DNA of 64,000 nucleotides from Leptasterias polaris (Eukaryota; Echinodermata; Asteroidea; Forcipulatida; Asteriidae). The stretch covers positions 411,501 through 475,500 of the forward strand of contig JAZGTN010000062.1 in assembly GCA_037783415.1 (NCBI GenBank). Reading direction: 5' to 3'. Both the position numbers and the translations under genes were made by a program. The notes under the pieces are model-generated. The model was not told the origin of the DNA. It was given only the letters and a program-made list of their open reading frames with translations, and did no database searches. Below are positions 38,401 to 50,900 of this stretch, piece by piece (position 1 is the first letter of the stretch; every line of letters starts with the position of its first letter).

Positions 38401-41400
38401 AATATGTTGGGGCTCATTTGGGTTTAATACTGGCTTTATGGATGAAGCCAATTGTACTCTGTTGACACCTTTGGGTTGGGTTTCTGATGCATTACATTTT
38501 AATATCTTTCTGCTATTTTTGGTTAAGTTTATATTGACAAAGATTCATCAGAAGAAGACAGAGGGAGAGACAGGTGACTAAATTGATTAACAGATGATCC
38601 ATTGAACCTGGATCAGCACCTTTGTTTTAAACTCATCTACAACATTGTCTCACAGAGTTTAGCCCAACACACAAGGAGTGCAGTTGCTGGATCAGGTGGC
38701 CCACCTCCATGGATTCCGTTTGGACAACGAGGCACACATGGTCCAGATAATCAGAAATCAACCAAAATCAGTGAGTTTTATATGATAATTTCATCCAGTT
38801 TGTTTGAAATAAGTTTAGTTACTGATTGCAGATAGAAAAACAGCATAAAATTCATCTTTTGAAAATTGAAAACACTTACCTGAACCCTGTGAGCCAGTTA
38901 TCAGTGAACAAAATGATGACACAAAACAAAACAGAAATCAGCTTTCTCCTTTTCAAATGACCTGTTGAATTACTAGACTGTATAAGTATAAAGTAGGTTG
39001 AACTAGCGTAAAGTTCAGCAATGAAGCTGTGGCTTATATGCTCATTTTGGCCTTCAAAGTTTCCTGTTGCTTATACATTAGGCGGCTTACATGCCGACAT
39101 TATTAATATTGAAGAACAACACACGGTGCACATCTAAGGAAAGATTATTGGTAACATGTTTCATGGTGCCAAAAAACACTTTTTGTGATTGCAGTTCCGT
39201 AACTTAAAATGTAGGTGAAAATTTCCATGCAACATTTTGGACACCATTATAAGACAAAATTCAACTATCACTGACCAAATATTTTTCCCAAAATAAATTA
39301 ATAGACTTATAAAAATATTTGTTGAAACATCAGAGAAGTCTACTCAAACAGAAAAAAATATTGTTTTTGTTCACTTGTCCCTCTTTTGCTTGTTCCCAAC
39401 ATTCACACATTTCTCATTTGTAGTGAATTGAGCGTTAATTTTCTGCTTGATCGTGATGGTTCCTTTGCAGCACAAGCAAATTGTAAGTCGACATAAATGT
39501 TGGGGCCCAAGACCTATGATTGCAAGTTGCTTACATTTAATACTTCTAAATTATAGACCATGAGTAGAAAGTGAGGGTCTACATGAACGAATGCATCAAA
39601 TTATTTTAAGAAAGTGTTAGGCACATCATAACTGCACACCCCACACACACACACAAGCGTGGTACCACTATGTGCGATCATCATGCAGTGTATATGATGT
39701 TGCAGCACCTTAATCATGATTTGTTGACCTTGGTGCAATGCGGCTTATTCACGCACTGGGTTGCGTATACGCCAGAGATTATGTGTACCAACCGCACATG
39801 AACAGGGTTAAATTAATTTTTTTTATAGATCCAATGATCTAAAATCTCCAGCTCTATTACCACTGAAACCACTGAATATATTTATTTTACATTGACCACT
39901 GTGTTTTCTATAGCCATCAAGAAATCATTAGATGATTCCAAACCTAAAGAGCTGACTGAACAGGACAAAGAGTTTGAAGAGCAGCGAAAGGCCGCAATTC
40001 AAGAAGTCAATAAGAGTAAACAAGGTCAAGGGAAGACGTTTGGTGGATCAAAGTCTGCTGTTACCTCACATAGCAGGGAGCCAGCTAGAAGGGGTTATGA
40101 AAACAACCATGGCGGAAGGAATGCAAGGAAAGGGGATCAGTTTGAAGCTCAAGTCACTGGTGGAAAGCCTAGATCAGAGGGGATCTACAGAGATTTGGAT
40201 TATGGGGTGAGATTTCAATTGGTTTTATTTGAAAAAAACCAAAAACATAATGATTTGATTGGACCAGATTCAGTAATAGTCTTTGGCAGTATTTGTTGAT
40301 TACCGTTATCAAGCTTGATGGCAAGTCGTTTACCCTTTTAGATAAAGCAATTTATTCATTTAGAAAAAGATGAAGTTGCTCATAATTGCTTGATTATTTT
40401 TATTTGTATTAACTCAAAATTGTCATTCAGGTGTCATTGACATCAGTACGTAAAATAAGCCTAATGGTAGCTTAGTGAATATAGCAGATAGCGACTGCAT
40501 GTAGATGCTGTGGGTTGGTAATAAGATGGCTAGTCACAAAAGTCAACTAAAAATACTGAGCATGATACAGCAAAGACAATGTTAATGATCTCATGGTGTG
40601 TGCATGGTGAAACAACCATGGGCCTGCAGTCAGTTTGAAATTAAATTTTTGAGTCAAACGCTGTAAAAAAAGAACAAGCTAGTTTATTTTGATGTAATTA
40701 TAGTTGTTTGGTTAAAAGGGCTATGTCGTCATGATCAAAGCAAGCCTGTGGCTGTACATGGAATTATGAACTCTCACCCAGTTACTGCATGCGGATGCCC
40801 TCCCTCTGTATCATATCTGTGGAGAGTGCATGCGCTCATGCTGTAACTGAATGAGAGTTCATAATTCCATGTACAGCCACAGGCCTGCTTTGATAATGAC
40901 AACACATCCCCTTTAATGTGGAGATCTGTCTATACATACATGTACATGTATCAATACAACGTGAGCACTGTACTCCTGGTTCTTAATGATGATTATATGT
41001 ATCAATACAACGTGAGCACTGTACTGCTGGTTCTTAATGATGATTATATGTACTAGGGTTATCAACCTAATGAGAGGGAGATTCAGCAGCTAGTGACGAT
41101 GGGATTCCAACGAGATGCTGCATCTAACGCTCTCAGGAAACATACTGGAAATATTGATGCTGCTATTGAGATGCTTGTAACACAAGAGTCAGGCTCCTCA
41201 CAGATACAACCACATAGATATGAAAAACAGAGGCCAGATACTAGACAGGGTATGTGCACTTCTTTTTTTATACAGTTGCATTAACCCTGTAGGTAAGGTT
41301 TTTGCTACTTGCTCTGATGAAGCTAGCATATATGCAAGTATGCATATTTATCAACAGTACATGTAACTTATTTCTTGATTCAAAGCTATTTCTTTTGACA

Positions 41401-44400
41401 AACTGATATTTTGGATCAAGACCTGTGTGGCGTGAGCTTGGCTGACAGTAGAATTATGGCACATTTAAGAACAGGATAGCATGAGAGAATTTTTATGACA
41501 AAAATACCAAAATGTCACCTCATTAGTTATCATGATGAGCATAAAGGCATGTGCTTTGATAACTTTGTGGAGTTCAAAGCTTTTGAGCAAAAACCATGTA
41601 TACAGTTTTATTTTTTCAGTTTTAGATTCAATGTTTAGCAGAGAATAAGTTCAATTATGGTCACAACAACATTTAGTGGCCTCAATTTGGGGGGATCAGC
41701 ATTTAAAAACCAATGATAGATTACTTCAAAAGTATTCATAAATCGTTTGTCCACCTATCTTTTCTGATGTAAGATTTGCAGAGAATTATTTCATGTTGCC
41801 ATGTTGCTCATAAAAGTCTCTTCTAGAAAATAGCTACTGATGATAAGAAATGAGCATTACACTAACTGCTTTAAATAGCAATTAAATGCAATGGATAGTA
41901 CTGACATCTAAACTTACCATAATAAAAATGGGCAAAACTATCTTACTCAGACCTGTTTACCAACTTTAAAGAAACAGAAAACAATGTATGCATTCCTGTA
42001 GTGAGGGCAAACCAATAAATTCCACTAGGAGTGTAAAAAGAATGCTATCTTATCGTTTTGTAAACTTCCCAAGCTTACTGGTATTGAACCCAAATCAACC
42101 CGTTTCATGTAAGAGTAACATGCAGCTGTTAGTAGTTTTGAGACTATGGGTATTCTATTCTCACTTGTTGGTTTTGATATTAGAACGTGGCCATGGTAGG
42201 AGAGGAAGACATGGTGGTGACGAAGATGAAGAACAAAGTGCACCACCAGCTGCACCTGCTACACTCTTTGACTACCTTCAACCAAAACTAGGAAAAGGTA
42301 CCAATAGAATAAGACATTTAATAATAATTTAATAAAAATTTATTCATTTATATTGCGCCCATTCCATAAAATGTACACAAGCGCATAACAAAATAATTAT
42401 ACAAAGATTAAAAAGCAAGAAACTGGTAAAAGTGAGGAAAAACAACAATCCATAAAAATTACAAAACAAGACCCTTACAGGACTTCCCAAACAGTAAAAA
42501 TGCATTAACATCAAGACAGGAGAAACAGAAATGTAATTTGGAGAGGAACAATAAATGCACATTTAGTAAAAGGCTTCTTTAAAAGATAAGTCTTTAGAAC
42601 AGATTTAAAAACATCAAGGCTATCGGCGTTTCTAATACGAAGTGGAAGTTTGTTCCAGAGGTGCGGTGCACTGTTCTCAAAGGCTCGATCCCCAAGAGCA
42701 GCCTTACTACCACCTACAGGGTGGTTAAGAAAAATTCCGTTACCAGAACTGCGAAGGCAGTAACGAGGCTGGGACTTAATAGAAACAAGCTGACTTAAGT
42801 ACTGTGGGGCTAGACTATGTAGAATTTTGTAAGTAACCATAACAATTTTTAATTCAATTCTAAACCGAACAGGGAGCCAATGTAAATCCATAAATAATGG
42901 TGTAATGTGACAAAACTTGAATGCATTACAGACAAGCTTGGCACAAGCGTTTTGCACTCTCTGGAGTTGTTTAATCTTAGTGTTAGGTAGGCCATAAAAC
43001 AGACTGTTACAGTAATCCATTCTACTAGAGATAAATGCATGAATCAGTGTCTCAGTACATTCCTTAGACAAATATTTTCTTATGCGCCTAATGTTATGCA
43101 AATAATAAAACGCACTTCCGCAAACTTTAGTAACTTGAGTTTTCATTGATGCATTGATTCTATGTCTAACCTGTCAATTGTCTTGTGACACTGGAGAGTG
43201 TTTACCTTCGTTTTTTAAGCTTGGCAAGATTTTCAGAGTTATGTTGTCAAAATGAATGAAAACATCACACTGTTGTCACAAATAAGTTTATTTAAAGTAT
43301 CTGCTATGCTAGTGCTTTTGTTATGCACTCACAGTCTCAGCCAAAATAGATGAAATCTGAAAATAACAAATTCTTTTGTCTAAATGTTTGTTGTATTTAC
43401 AGATAAAGGGAAGTCCTCTGAGCATTCAAATGCAATAACATCAAGCAAGAACAGAGACTTTGCTAAAGAACAACCTTACTCAGTGCGGGAAGCTGGCATA
43501 TCCTTTGTGCATAAGGACAAAGGTCAAGGGTCAAACTCCAGTCAGTGGGAACAGCCTGAGGATAATACTGTAGGAGGCTATAACCCAGACAGGAAACCCA
43601 GGAGAGAGGATTTCAGTAAAGGACAGAGATATGCTGGGAATGATAGTAGAGACAGGAGACAAGACTTCAACCAACAGAAAGGTTATAATTCAGGTAGGAG
43701 TGCAAGAGACTTTGATGGAAAGTCTGGTCCCAGGAGAGATGACTTCAATAGAGAAAGACATGGTGGAAATGATAGGGGAGACAGGAAACAAGACTTCAAT
43801 TCAACAGGCTTTAATTCTGACAGAAACAAAAGGAACTTTGACCAAAAGTCTGGTCCCAGGAGAGATAACTCAAGTAGAGAGCAAAGATTTGATGGAAATG
43901 ACAGTGGAGACAGGATACCAAATCGCAGTAACAATAAGGAGAACAATAACTACAGAGACAGGGGTTCCTTTAGAGAGAAGCGTGATGACTCCAGAAAAAT
44001 TGACATTAACCATCAGAGGCGAGAAATCACAAATGAAGTACAACAAAGAACAGAGACCCAAACAAATGAAAGAGACAACATGAGTCGTGCAGGTCAGCAA
44101 AGGTCATCGGACAGGAAAGCAGACTACCAGGATAGCAGACCACCAAGATTTCAGAAACACAATGATTCATATAATGATAGTGCTTCCCAGAGGACTACAG
44201 CTAGAGATGAAGCTGGACTTGTTGTGGCTACAGGGAAGGAGGGAAGAAGGAATGATGTCCCTCCTTCCCAATCTCATTATACACCACCTGTTAGACCAGG
44301 GGAACCGTGTCAAGCCAAATATTGGGAGGATGGACAGGTAAGTGTATCCATTAGGTCTGTATGATGAATGAAACCTTCACAATGCAATCTATTTGGTGAA

Positions 44401-45876
44401 CATGTGATTAACAAGTTGACTTCCTAACGACCAAACCCCTGGACATTTTGACTAGGAATCTTTCTAAATAGACAGAATACCTTGCATGGTAACCATGGTA
44501 ACTAAATGCCCAATTTTTTGGATCCTGATGAAATGCACTTCAATTTGATTCACTTCTTTCTATTTAAACACATATTTTCATTGTTAAAGTGAGTCAATAA
44601 AAGCAAATGATTAGCAGTAATTATTATGAAAATATGAGGAACATAACAAAATGATTAAAAAAGTGGCAAGTTGTGGAGGTTTGCAAAAAACATTGGAAGC
44701 TCCCCTCGTGGATGGTTTGCCTATAAATATCTGAACCCTCAATTTAAAGAACAATCAAGGAAATGAAGTTCAGATTAATGTGAAAGACTGACGTTGTAGA
44801 ACAAATAACTGTGATAGTGTGTTTTTTCTGAATAGTTTTACAATGCCGTACTGACTGCAGTTCACCCCAGTGGTCGTACGTGTGTTGTGCTATTCCCTGA
44901 GTATGGGAACCATGAAGAAGTGAAGATGGCAGACGTACGACCAGTTCCCTCCCAGGCATGGGTAAGACATCGTATTCTACATGATTGTACCTCTGCTTTG
45001 TGGAATGGGGAGCGTAATTACAAAATTTGTTATAAAATCTGAATGCATTTAGTGTTCATGTCTGGAGATTGGAGAATGTTTTCTTAATGCATGTTTTGTG
45101 TATGTACTGAAGTCAGTCTCCTGAGGATGACAAGAGCAAGCAGTTGAAACGTTGAGACCTACACTATTAAGAACTCACTCTGCGGCAATGTAGTTTATAA
45201 CGAGAAGTCCCTCGATCTACAAGCGAAGGTAGTAGTCCCGGCCGATTTCCTACCTTCCGCCTAGGTAGTAGTTAATAAGCAGGACAGTTCTTTTTAGAAC
45301 TAGGATGTCTCTTGAAGTCTCCCGATTTCGGAATAATCTACTCCGCGGCAAGACAAGTTCTCAAGAACAAAATTTACCTAGCAAGTAGATGGTGTTACTG
45401 CAAACCAAATATACATTGATACCTCACCATGCAATGCCTCAAATCCCATATACTGAAGTATTCATCAATACGTGAAAAAACCAAACTGGTTTTGGGGTTT
45501 TTGTTTTGGTTTTTTTACTTATTAGTTTTTTGGGGGACAGGGATGCATGTGTGGGTAATATTTGCATATACAGTTTGTTTTATCAAATAATAAACCACAA
45601 GGGAAACTGACTGTTGTCTCTGATGGAAATATGGCTAATGACATATTTTTTGTAATTTTTCAGACTGGATCGGCACAAGCACTCCCTGGTCCACCAGTCC
45701 CAACCCTACTAATGTCTGCTAATCCAGGGGAGTTTTCAGGATCAACACAAGTCCAGCTAGAATTTCGTAAAGGTGGTGAGGGTACAGTCTACTCCAAAAA
45801 CAGACAGAATAGAGAACCAAGACAAAATACCAGACCTTCTCAGAACTTCTACCAACCCCCTGTCTCAAGGAAATAA
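29369..45876 (+). CDS. TDRD3: Tudor domain-containing protein 3 (12 coding exons, 824 aa)
   Basis: Coding exons: 29369-29400, 36157-36241, 36841-36906, 37650-37810, 38136-38277, 38656-38770, 39914-40206, 41057-41249, 42184-42297, 43403-44337, 44836-44961, 45664-45876. All are GT-AG, with matching phases (2475 nt). The N-terminal DUF1767/OB-fold (residues ~1-165; [18 protein letters not shown]) binds TOP3B in vertebrates. A UBA domain opens exon 8 ([16 protein letters not shown]). Exon 9 has [11 protein letters not shown]. Exon 10 is Arg/Asp-rich with internal repeats. The Tudor domain (~700-755) keeps aromatic-cage residues in YWEDGQFYNAVL and [10 protein letters not shown]. The C-terminus FYQPPVSRK matches the exon-junction-complex-binding motif of vertebrate TDRD3. 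TDRD3 reads asymmetric dimethylarginine on histones and RNA polymerase II. At 824 aa it is longer than human TDRD3, through exon 10. Confidence 0.95.
32175..32390 (-). mobile_element. C-terminal fragment of a second non-LTR retrotransposon
   Basis: The minus-strand frame reads [20 protein letters not shown] and ends in a stop at 32175-32177. This is the typical post-RT tail (SFFP.T...WN.LP) of CR1/jockey-group LINEs. It lies just downstream of, and in the same orientation as, the larger LINE fragment, but has its own distinct C-terminus. Confidence 0.65.
32507..34075 (-). mobile_element. 5'-truncated CR1/jockey-group LINE with reverse transcriptase domain
   Basis: On the minus strand, 34060 to 33062 encodes most of a reverse transcriptase. 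Visible RT motifs in order are [43 protein letters not shown] and the catalytic FADDILL. A second frame continues through 33062-32520 with the C-terminal region ([30 protein letters not shown]) to a stop. The join needs a one-base frame change in an A-run near 33090. No endonuclease domain is present, so the copy is 5'-truncated and inactive. It sits antisense in TDRD3 intron 1. Confidence 0.92.
34765..34983. repeat. 16-bp minisatellite, about 13.5 copies
   Basis: The motif ACCGAGTTGACTTCGG and close variants (CCTCGG, CTTCAG) repeat head to tail from 34765 to 34983 with one 15-bp unit. It is clearly GC-richer than its surroundings and lies in TDRD3 intron 1. The variants are interspersed, suggesting expansion by unequal exchange. 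Confidence 0.95.
40712..40916. mobile_element. ~205-bp MITE with long inverted repeats in TDRD3 intron 7
   Basis: It is bounded by TTAA at 40712-40715 and 40913-40916. Arms of ~75 bp are inverted: CCTGTGGCTGTACATGGAAT (near 40749) is matched in inverted form near 40865-40884. Almost the entire element folds into one hairpin. No coding capacity. Confidence 0.8.
40947..41048. repeat. TDRD3: 51-bp direct duplication at the exon 8 acceptor of TDRD3
   Basis: Two copies of a 51-bp unit (TGTATCAATACAACGTGAGC...) lie end to end, differing by one base. The second ends only 8 bp before the first base of the UBA exon (41057). The branch-point region of the exon's acceptor therefore lies in duplicated sequence. 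Confidence 0.9.
42320..43175 (-). mobile_element. L2-type LINE, 5'-truncated, in TDRD3 intron 9
   Basis: The minus-strand frame from ~43172 to 42511 encodes the region after the RT core: [57 protein letters not shown]. This is diagnostic of the L2/CR1 group. The 3' end contains GGGCGCAATATAAATGAATA and a short TTAATAA-like tail. The RT catalytic core is missing. Confidence 0.9.
43591..43914 (+). repeat. TDRD3: Three degenerate ~36-residue protein repeats inside TDRD3 exon 10
   Basis: The translated exon shows three consecutive units built on PRR[ED]DF, then GND..DR, then QDFN and a Gly/Asn/Ser-rich segment, at about residues 464-571 of the protein. Copies differ at many positions. Vertebrate TDRD3 has Arg-rich disordered sequence in this position, but I do not recall such a periodic array there. 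Confidence 0.75.
44962..45663 (+). other. TDRD3 intron 11 with a dispersed repeat
   Basis: The part at about 45317-45470 matches 62914-63172 (GTCTCCCGA, then ATGGTGTTA, then ATACCTCACCAT and CAATGCCTCAAA). It is therefore a dispersed repeat of unknown class. The rest is intron without recognised content. Confidence 0.5.
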
Positions 45877-45964
45877 CAGCTATAATAATATTATTATTAC
45901 AGGTGAAAGTATTAAAGTTGAATTTATAAACTAAGGTTTGCTAGATATTATACATTCTATACAT

Positions 45965-46926
45965 TGCAGTCCTTCTGATTTAAAAATCACAGGCGAGTGA
46001 AAAAAAGCACACCTGGATTCTTCTTGGCGTGTGATTTTGCTGAGCGCCAAATTAGTGGTACAGGCTGGGATTGAGAGTCCAAATAAACTTAGCCATGTTT
46101 GCTGTTTCATTGGGAAAATTACAAACACAAACATGTTTATAAACCCCAAAATAAACCCTGTAAAATAGACCCCCAAAATACAACAAAAGAAAACAAATTA
46201 CATTATGCAGTAAAATACTCTTTTTGTTAATCCAGGGTATCCCAAATTGTGTCAATTTTGTGGAATGAAGCCTACATGTTGTGTAGTTTTTGGTAGACAA
46301 GTTAAAATTTCCATGGAACTGTGCTCTGCAGACCATGCTGTCCACGGAATTTGCTTGCAGACCAGCGACGACAATGCTGTACATGGTTTTAGCGCGGGCA
46401 CCAGCGATAATGATTATTGCAATTTGGGGGAATAACTGTTTTTCCCGGGCATGCGCAGACACGTTCAGTCTTTGTTTAAAAAGCCTTTTTAGCTGGTTTT
46501 GTATGCTCTCGCCTAATGCGCTGCTATATTTCACAAATAGAGAGCTTTTTGTTTTGTGCTATCGAATTGTTCTGAAACGCCCTCTAGTGTTCAATGTTTC
46601 TTACATTTATTGTAGCATGCAAAGTAACAAGATAACAAAGACTACAAGCCTGTAAATTGGAAACGATGTGACTATTTGTGTGTTGCACAGGGGGATTGGC
46701 ATTGTGTACATCGTGATCCCAATGTGGTTTGAATTTGCGTGAATTTGAACGGTAAAAATGTAAATATGTAACCGAATGATCGGTCGGTTAACCGTGTAAC
46801 CGTCACAGGCTTATGCCAAGGCGTTAAAGAGGGATCAGCTGTGTGATTATTTGCACTCGTGGGGAAGCATTTAGGCGTGTGATGGTGTGGGGCTGCGATT
46901 GCACGCCTCAAATCAGAAGGACTGCA
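45965..46926. mobile_element. 962-bp inverted-repeat element downstream of TDRD3
   Basis: TGCAGTCCTTCTGATTT at 45965-45981 is exactly inverted at 46910-46926, with weaker complementarity just inside (GCGTGTGAT). It starts 89 bp after the TDRD3 stop codon, so the 3' UTR probably runs into it; AATAAA occurs at 46082-46087. A 160-codon minus-strand ORF inside has no recognisable domain. Confidence 0.65.
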
Positions 46927-47270
46927 TTTAAAGAACCTCTGGAAACAGTTGTGATGTTTGCTGAAGAACCATTGGTTAAACTACTCAATTTTCGGATCAG
47001 CCCTGTTAATGCCCTGCCTTGATCATTTTTAATAGAGTTATTGTTTGTGGTATGACTGATTATTATAACATTCAATTTGTGGATCAGCCCTGTTAGAGGT
47101 GCCCTCGTATTTTACATAAAGCTAGTTTTGGAATTGAGTGCTCAGATCTAATTACTGATTACTCCAAGTACTTCAGAGGTTGAGTCCAGGCCAAGGTCAA
47201 GTAACTTGTGGATGAGTTCAAGTCAAAGGGTAAATATAGACAATGTGCCTTCTTACATTGGTTAGACCCC

Positions 47271-47356
47271 GATGGTGAGACCCTGGTGGTGAGACCCTGG
47301 TGGTGAGACCCTGATGGTGAGACCCTGATGGTGAGACCCTGATGGTGAGACCCTGA
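47271..47356. repeat. 14-bp tandem repeat, six copies
   Basis: GGTGAGACCCTGAT and the variant ending GGT repeat six times with period 14. Non-coding. Confidence 0.9.
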
Positions 47357-47760
47357 CATGGTTAAGTACTTACGTGTATTCAAGTTGTACTTCAGTAAGA
47401 GTAACAGGTACTCCAACACTGATTAAATGTAGTATCTCTCTTGCACATCACTGCCAACATGATGTACAGGCCTGTTACTAGGAGGCAATTGGCCACATTT
47501 CCCATCTTGCATTAGTGCCTCTTGATAACAAATCAAAATTGATAGAAGTGCCCTTTTACTAAGGGTGAACTTGCTTGTCCTTCTAACAACTAACAAGGAA
47601 GTATCAGGCCTGGACAATGCTTCTTTTAAAGTTTCCCATTTGACTGAAATTGATTGTGATTGTGATAGATTGTTTATGAGGTTATAAAAGGCTCTTACAA
47701 ATAAAGGCAAAGTATACCTTTGGTTTTTGGAACTGTTCGATTGTTTTAATTCTATGTAAA

Positions 47761-47786
47761 TGTATATATATATATATATATATATA
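47761..47786. repeat. (TA)n microsatellite
   Basis: About 12 TA units interrupt a short minus-strand ORF, which reads as an Ile/Tyr run there. Confidence 0.9.
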
Positions 47787-47913
47787 CACAATAGAACTAA
47801 CCTGTGAAAATTTCACTTCAAAATGTGGTAGCGTTTGTGAGTTATTGCAGAAAATCTAGAGCGGTTACAATGTATGTCCACGCAGGAAGAATAATCCATA
47901 AATGTAATACACA

Positions 47914-47949
47914 GTCTGAGAAACGTTTCACGCAGAAGCGTTTCTCAGA
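47914..47949. repeat. Hairpin, 11-12-bp stem
   Basis: TCTGAGAAACG and CGTTTCTCAGA are exact inverses separated by 13 bp. It lies in a repeat-like segment (47790-48110) that shares CCTGTGAAAATTT with the TTAA element at 28 kb. Confidence 0.6.
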
Positions 47950-50900
47950 TTGAAATGTTTTTGAATTCTTCTCTCTAAAACCACATTCCTTGTTTTTCAA
48001 AATGTTACACATTATCAACAGCCTCAGTGTTTCTTACCAAGTCAGTTTTTATGTTTATTAATTTGTTGAGTAATTACCAAAGGTGTACCCTCCCTTTAAT
48101 CAGATTGATTAGGCTGGTGGGAGAAAAATGCACCATCAAACTTTTCTGACTGGATTGTACATGAAATGTGTGCTATTCAGTAAGATATTTAATAGTTGTA
48201 TTAAATGTACTTTCAATTTATGAATACTATTGGTTTTTCCGTGTAAAAACACTTCCCCTCAATAATTTTATTTTTTGTACAAACATTTTGGTCATTTTTT
48301 GATAGTTTATAAATGTTGGTTCTCTACTGTATTGCACTACATGTACTTAACATTTATGATCAAGGTAATGACATCCATGGAATTTATTATTTAAAATTTC
48401 AATTTTTATAATTGCCTAAAGGCTGCACTAAAACTCAAGCCTGTTCCCTCATGTATTTGGAAGCAATATTAAATCTAACCAATGTGGCTTTAAAGACAAG
48501 TTGAGTTATTCTCTAAGCATGAGATGAAGCAACATGAAGCCATGTTACCACTCTTAGATTTAACCAGGCAGCTGACATAGCTTCTGTTGACCCCTTGCAG
48601 ACGTAGAATGTACCTCCACACAATGCACGTCTACCATTAGTGCATTTTGGCGACTCACACCAGAAACATGTTTGAGCTTTGGTCACTGGTTGAGCGTGTT
48701 CGGTTGAACAGTGGTGACGCAGCTGTTCTGACCAAACTGTAACCGACTTGTTGGCTTGGTTTCAAGATGGCGGACTCTAAAAACTATCAGAAAAAGTCAA
48801 TGGAATTCTTTTAAAAATAAAGAAGATTGAAGCATAGTAATAAAAAATGTTGATAAAATTACAAAGACCAAGTTCCATTACTTGAAAATAAAATAAAGGC
48901 TGTATATTTTTAGAACATGAATTTTCAAGAGATGTACCTACGTCACAAACTGTTTCTGGTTACCGACCCGTTTTCGCGTAGCTCTCGGAAATTGTTTCGG
49001 TCAATAAATTTTACATCAGAAACTTGTTTCCGGTCATGGTCGCCAAAACACGCTCCATTTCTGCTATTTTGGGAGTTAATTCTTTGTATACGTTTTGACT
49101 CCAAAAATGGTGGACAGTATTGACACGTGTGAGTGTGCAACTAAACATAAAACAAAATGTTTTCAGGTTCCTGAATTTAGCCCCAAGGTGTGCCTCAAAC
49201 CCAACTCCATAAGGGGCTTTGCATGCACTGTGGGTTTGATCCACTTATAGCTGGAATCTTAACAATCCCTCATCACATTTTCACAGTGTGGTTTAATTTT
49301 CACATGAGGGTAGTGGGTACAGATTATACATGTACATTGGTAAAGTGCACCATTTAACTCACCATGTGAATTCCACAGCCATTGAAATGATATGAAACAC
49401 ATCCTGCATGAAATATTGATGTGCCTTGTTTTGTATGCATGATTTTAAGTGAAATAAGAAATGATACAGTATTGGTTTGAGGAAGAAGGATTAGTTCAAG
49501 TTGAAATACTCCCAATTGATCGGAATCCGTTACATGCCTTTGATGTTATTCAACCATCACTTCCAATTGAATGGTTGCCCTTATGAGAAACATCTTGTGA
49601 ATTACTTCATTAAGCAACCTTTTGAAAAGTTAGGAAAGGTATTTTCCAATCAATGCTGTATTATACAGTTATAAGTTGAAGCAAGTTTATTCAACCAGTA
49701 ATAACAAGTATTTAGTTTGTAGAAAATAAATAGCAGGTTTTTGAAGTGCCTTTATGCGATGTAGTTATTTATAAATAATAAAAAAAATTATAGCAATAAA
49801 ATAATTGATAAATTGATAAAGGTCTAAGATTGAGTTTGTCGTAGGAAAATTATTTTATCAAAGAATAGTCCCTTCCTTGGTTGACAGTTGGAGCTTTTGC
49901 TGCAGAATGTCAACAAACCATGTTGCCTTCTGGAAAGATAATTAGGTATCACGTTTTTGTTTTGAAGGACATAATTGTGTTGTCTTATTGTGATTTGACT
50001 GATTTCAGAAAACAATTTTGTGCCAATATTTCTTTCCAAGAAGCTCCAGGAACCTCTAAACTGGATGCATGAAAAGGATCACTGCCTGCACTGTACTACA
50101 CTGCCTGCATGAATAATTAGCTAGAGAGCTACAAAATGATCAAGTGCAGGACCAGCACCATGTTTGGTTTCATTGTTGAGTCAATGATAGAAACACAGTG
50201 AACCTAATTAATTAATAAAACTGCAAATACTTCCTTCCTTTTATGTGTACAGGTTTCATCATTGACATTCAATAGCAATCAGTGATACATGTACATGTAT
50301 ATTATGGCATGTAAAGTTTCCTCTGGTGACCTATTACTGACTCATTCAGGTGTTAATACAGACCTGAGATGTACAGAGTATCATTGACAAAACGTCTGCA
50401 CAGTTCAACTATGTCAGGAATTTAGATGTCCATATCAATTCCAATATTATATATTGTTTTCCTTCTTTGCATGCTTCCAGCAAGGTAACACATTTGTGGC
50501 ACCGGCTGAACAGAAATAAACATGACTTCATTATATTATCAGAACTATCTTGTAAACTCACTTGAAGAGAGTCATCATGCCAAAAACAAGACAAAATGTA
50601 GATAAAAGTGATGAAAAAAGTGACGACTTGACAAAGCATCAGGAATGCCTTACAATGGCCGCCGACATTGTCAAACACACATGTGAAAGCAACAAAAAGC
50701 TTGATTGTTCTAGCTATATTTCTGTCGATCGCTGTTAGACACTCAAAGCAAATTTCCAGTATTAAGTTATAGGAGAAGCTTAGTTGAAAAATCAGTAGTT
50801 ATGAAGATGACACTTTTGATTGATGGCAGCCATAATTCCATTAAGGCCACGTTCAATCTCTTGCATAATTTCACACTGGCCTCTTAGCTAAAGACTAACT

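Noticed and set aside
46052..46534. 160-codon minus-strand ORF
   Set aside because: It lies in the inverted-repeat element after TDRD3 and has no recognisable domain or splice support.
48764..48820. Short plus-strand frame MADSKNYQKKSMEFF after AAGATGGCGGAC
   Set aside because: Good initiation context but only 15 codons, no donor site and no downstream exon; the motif may belong to a repeat.
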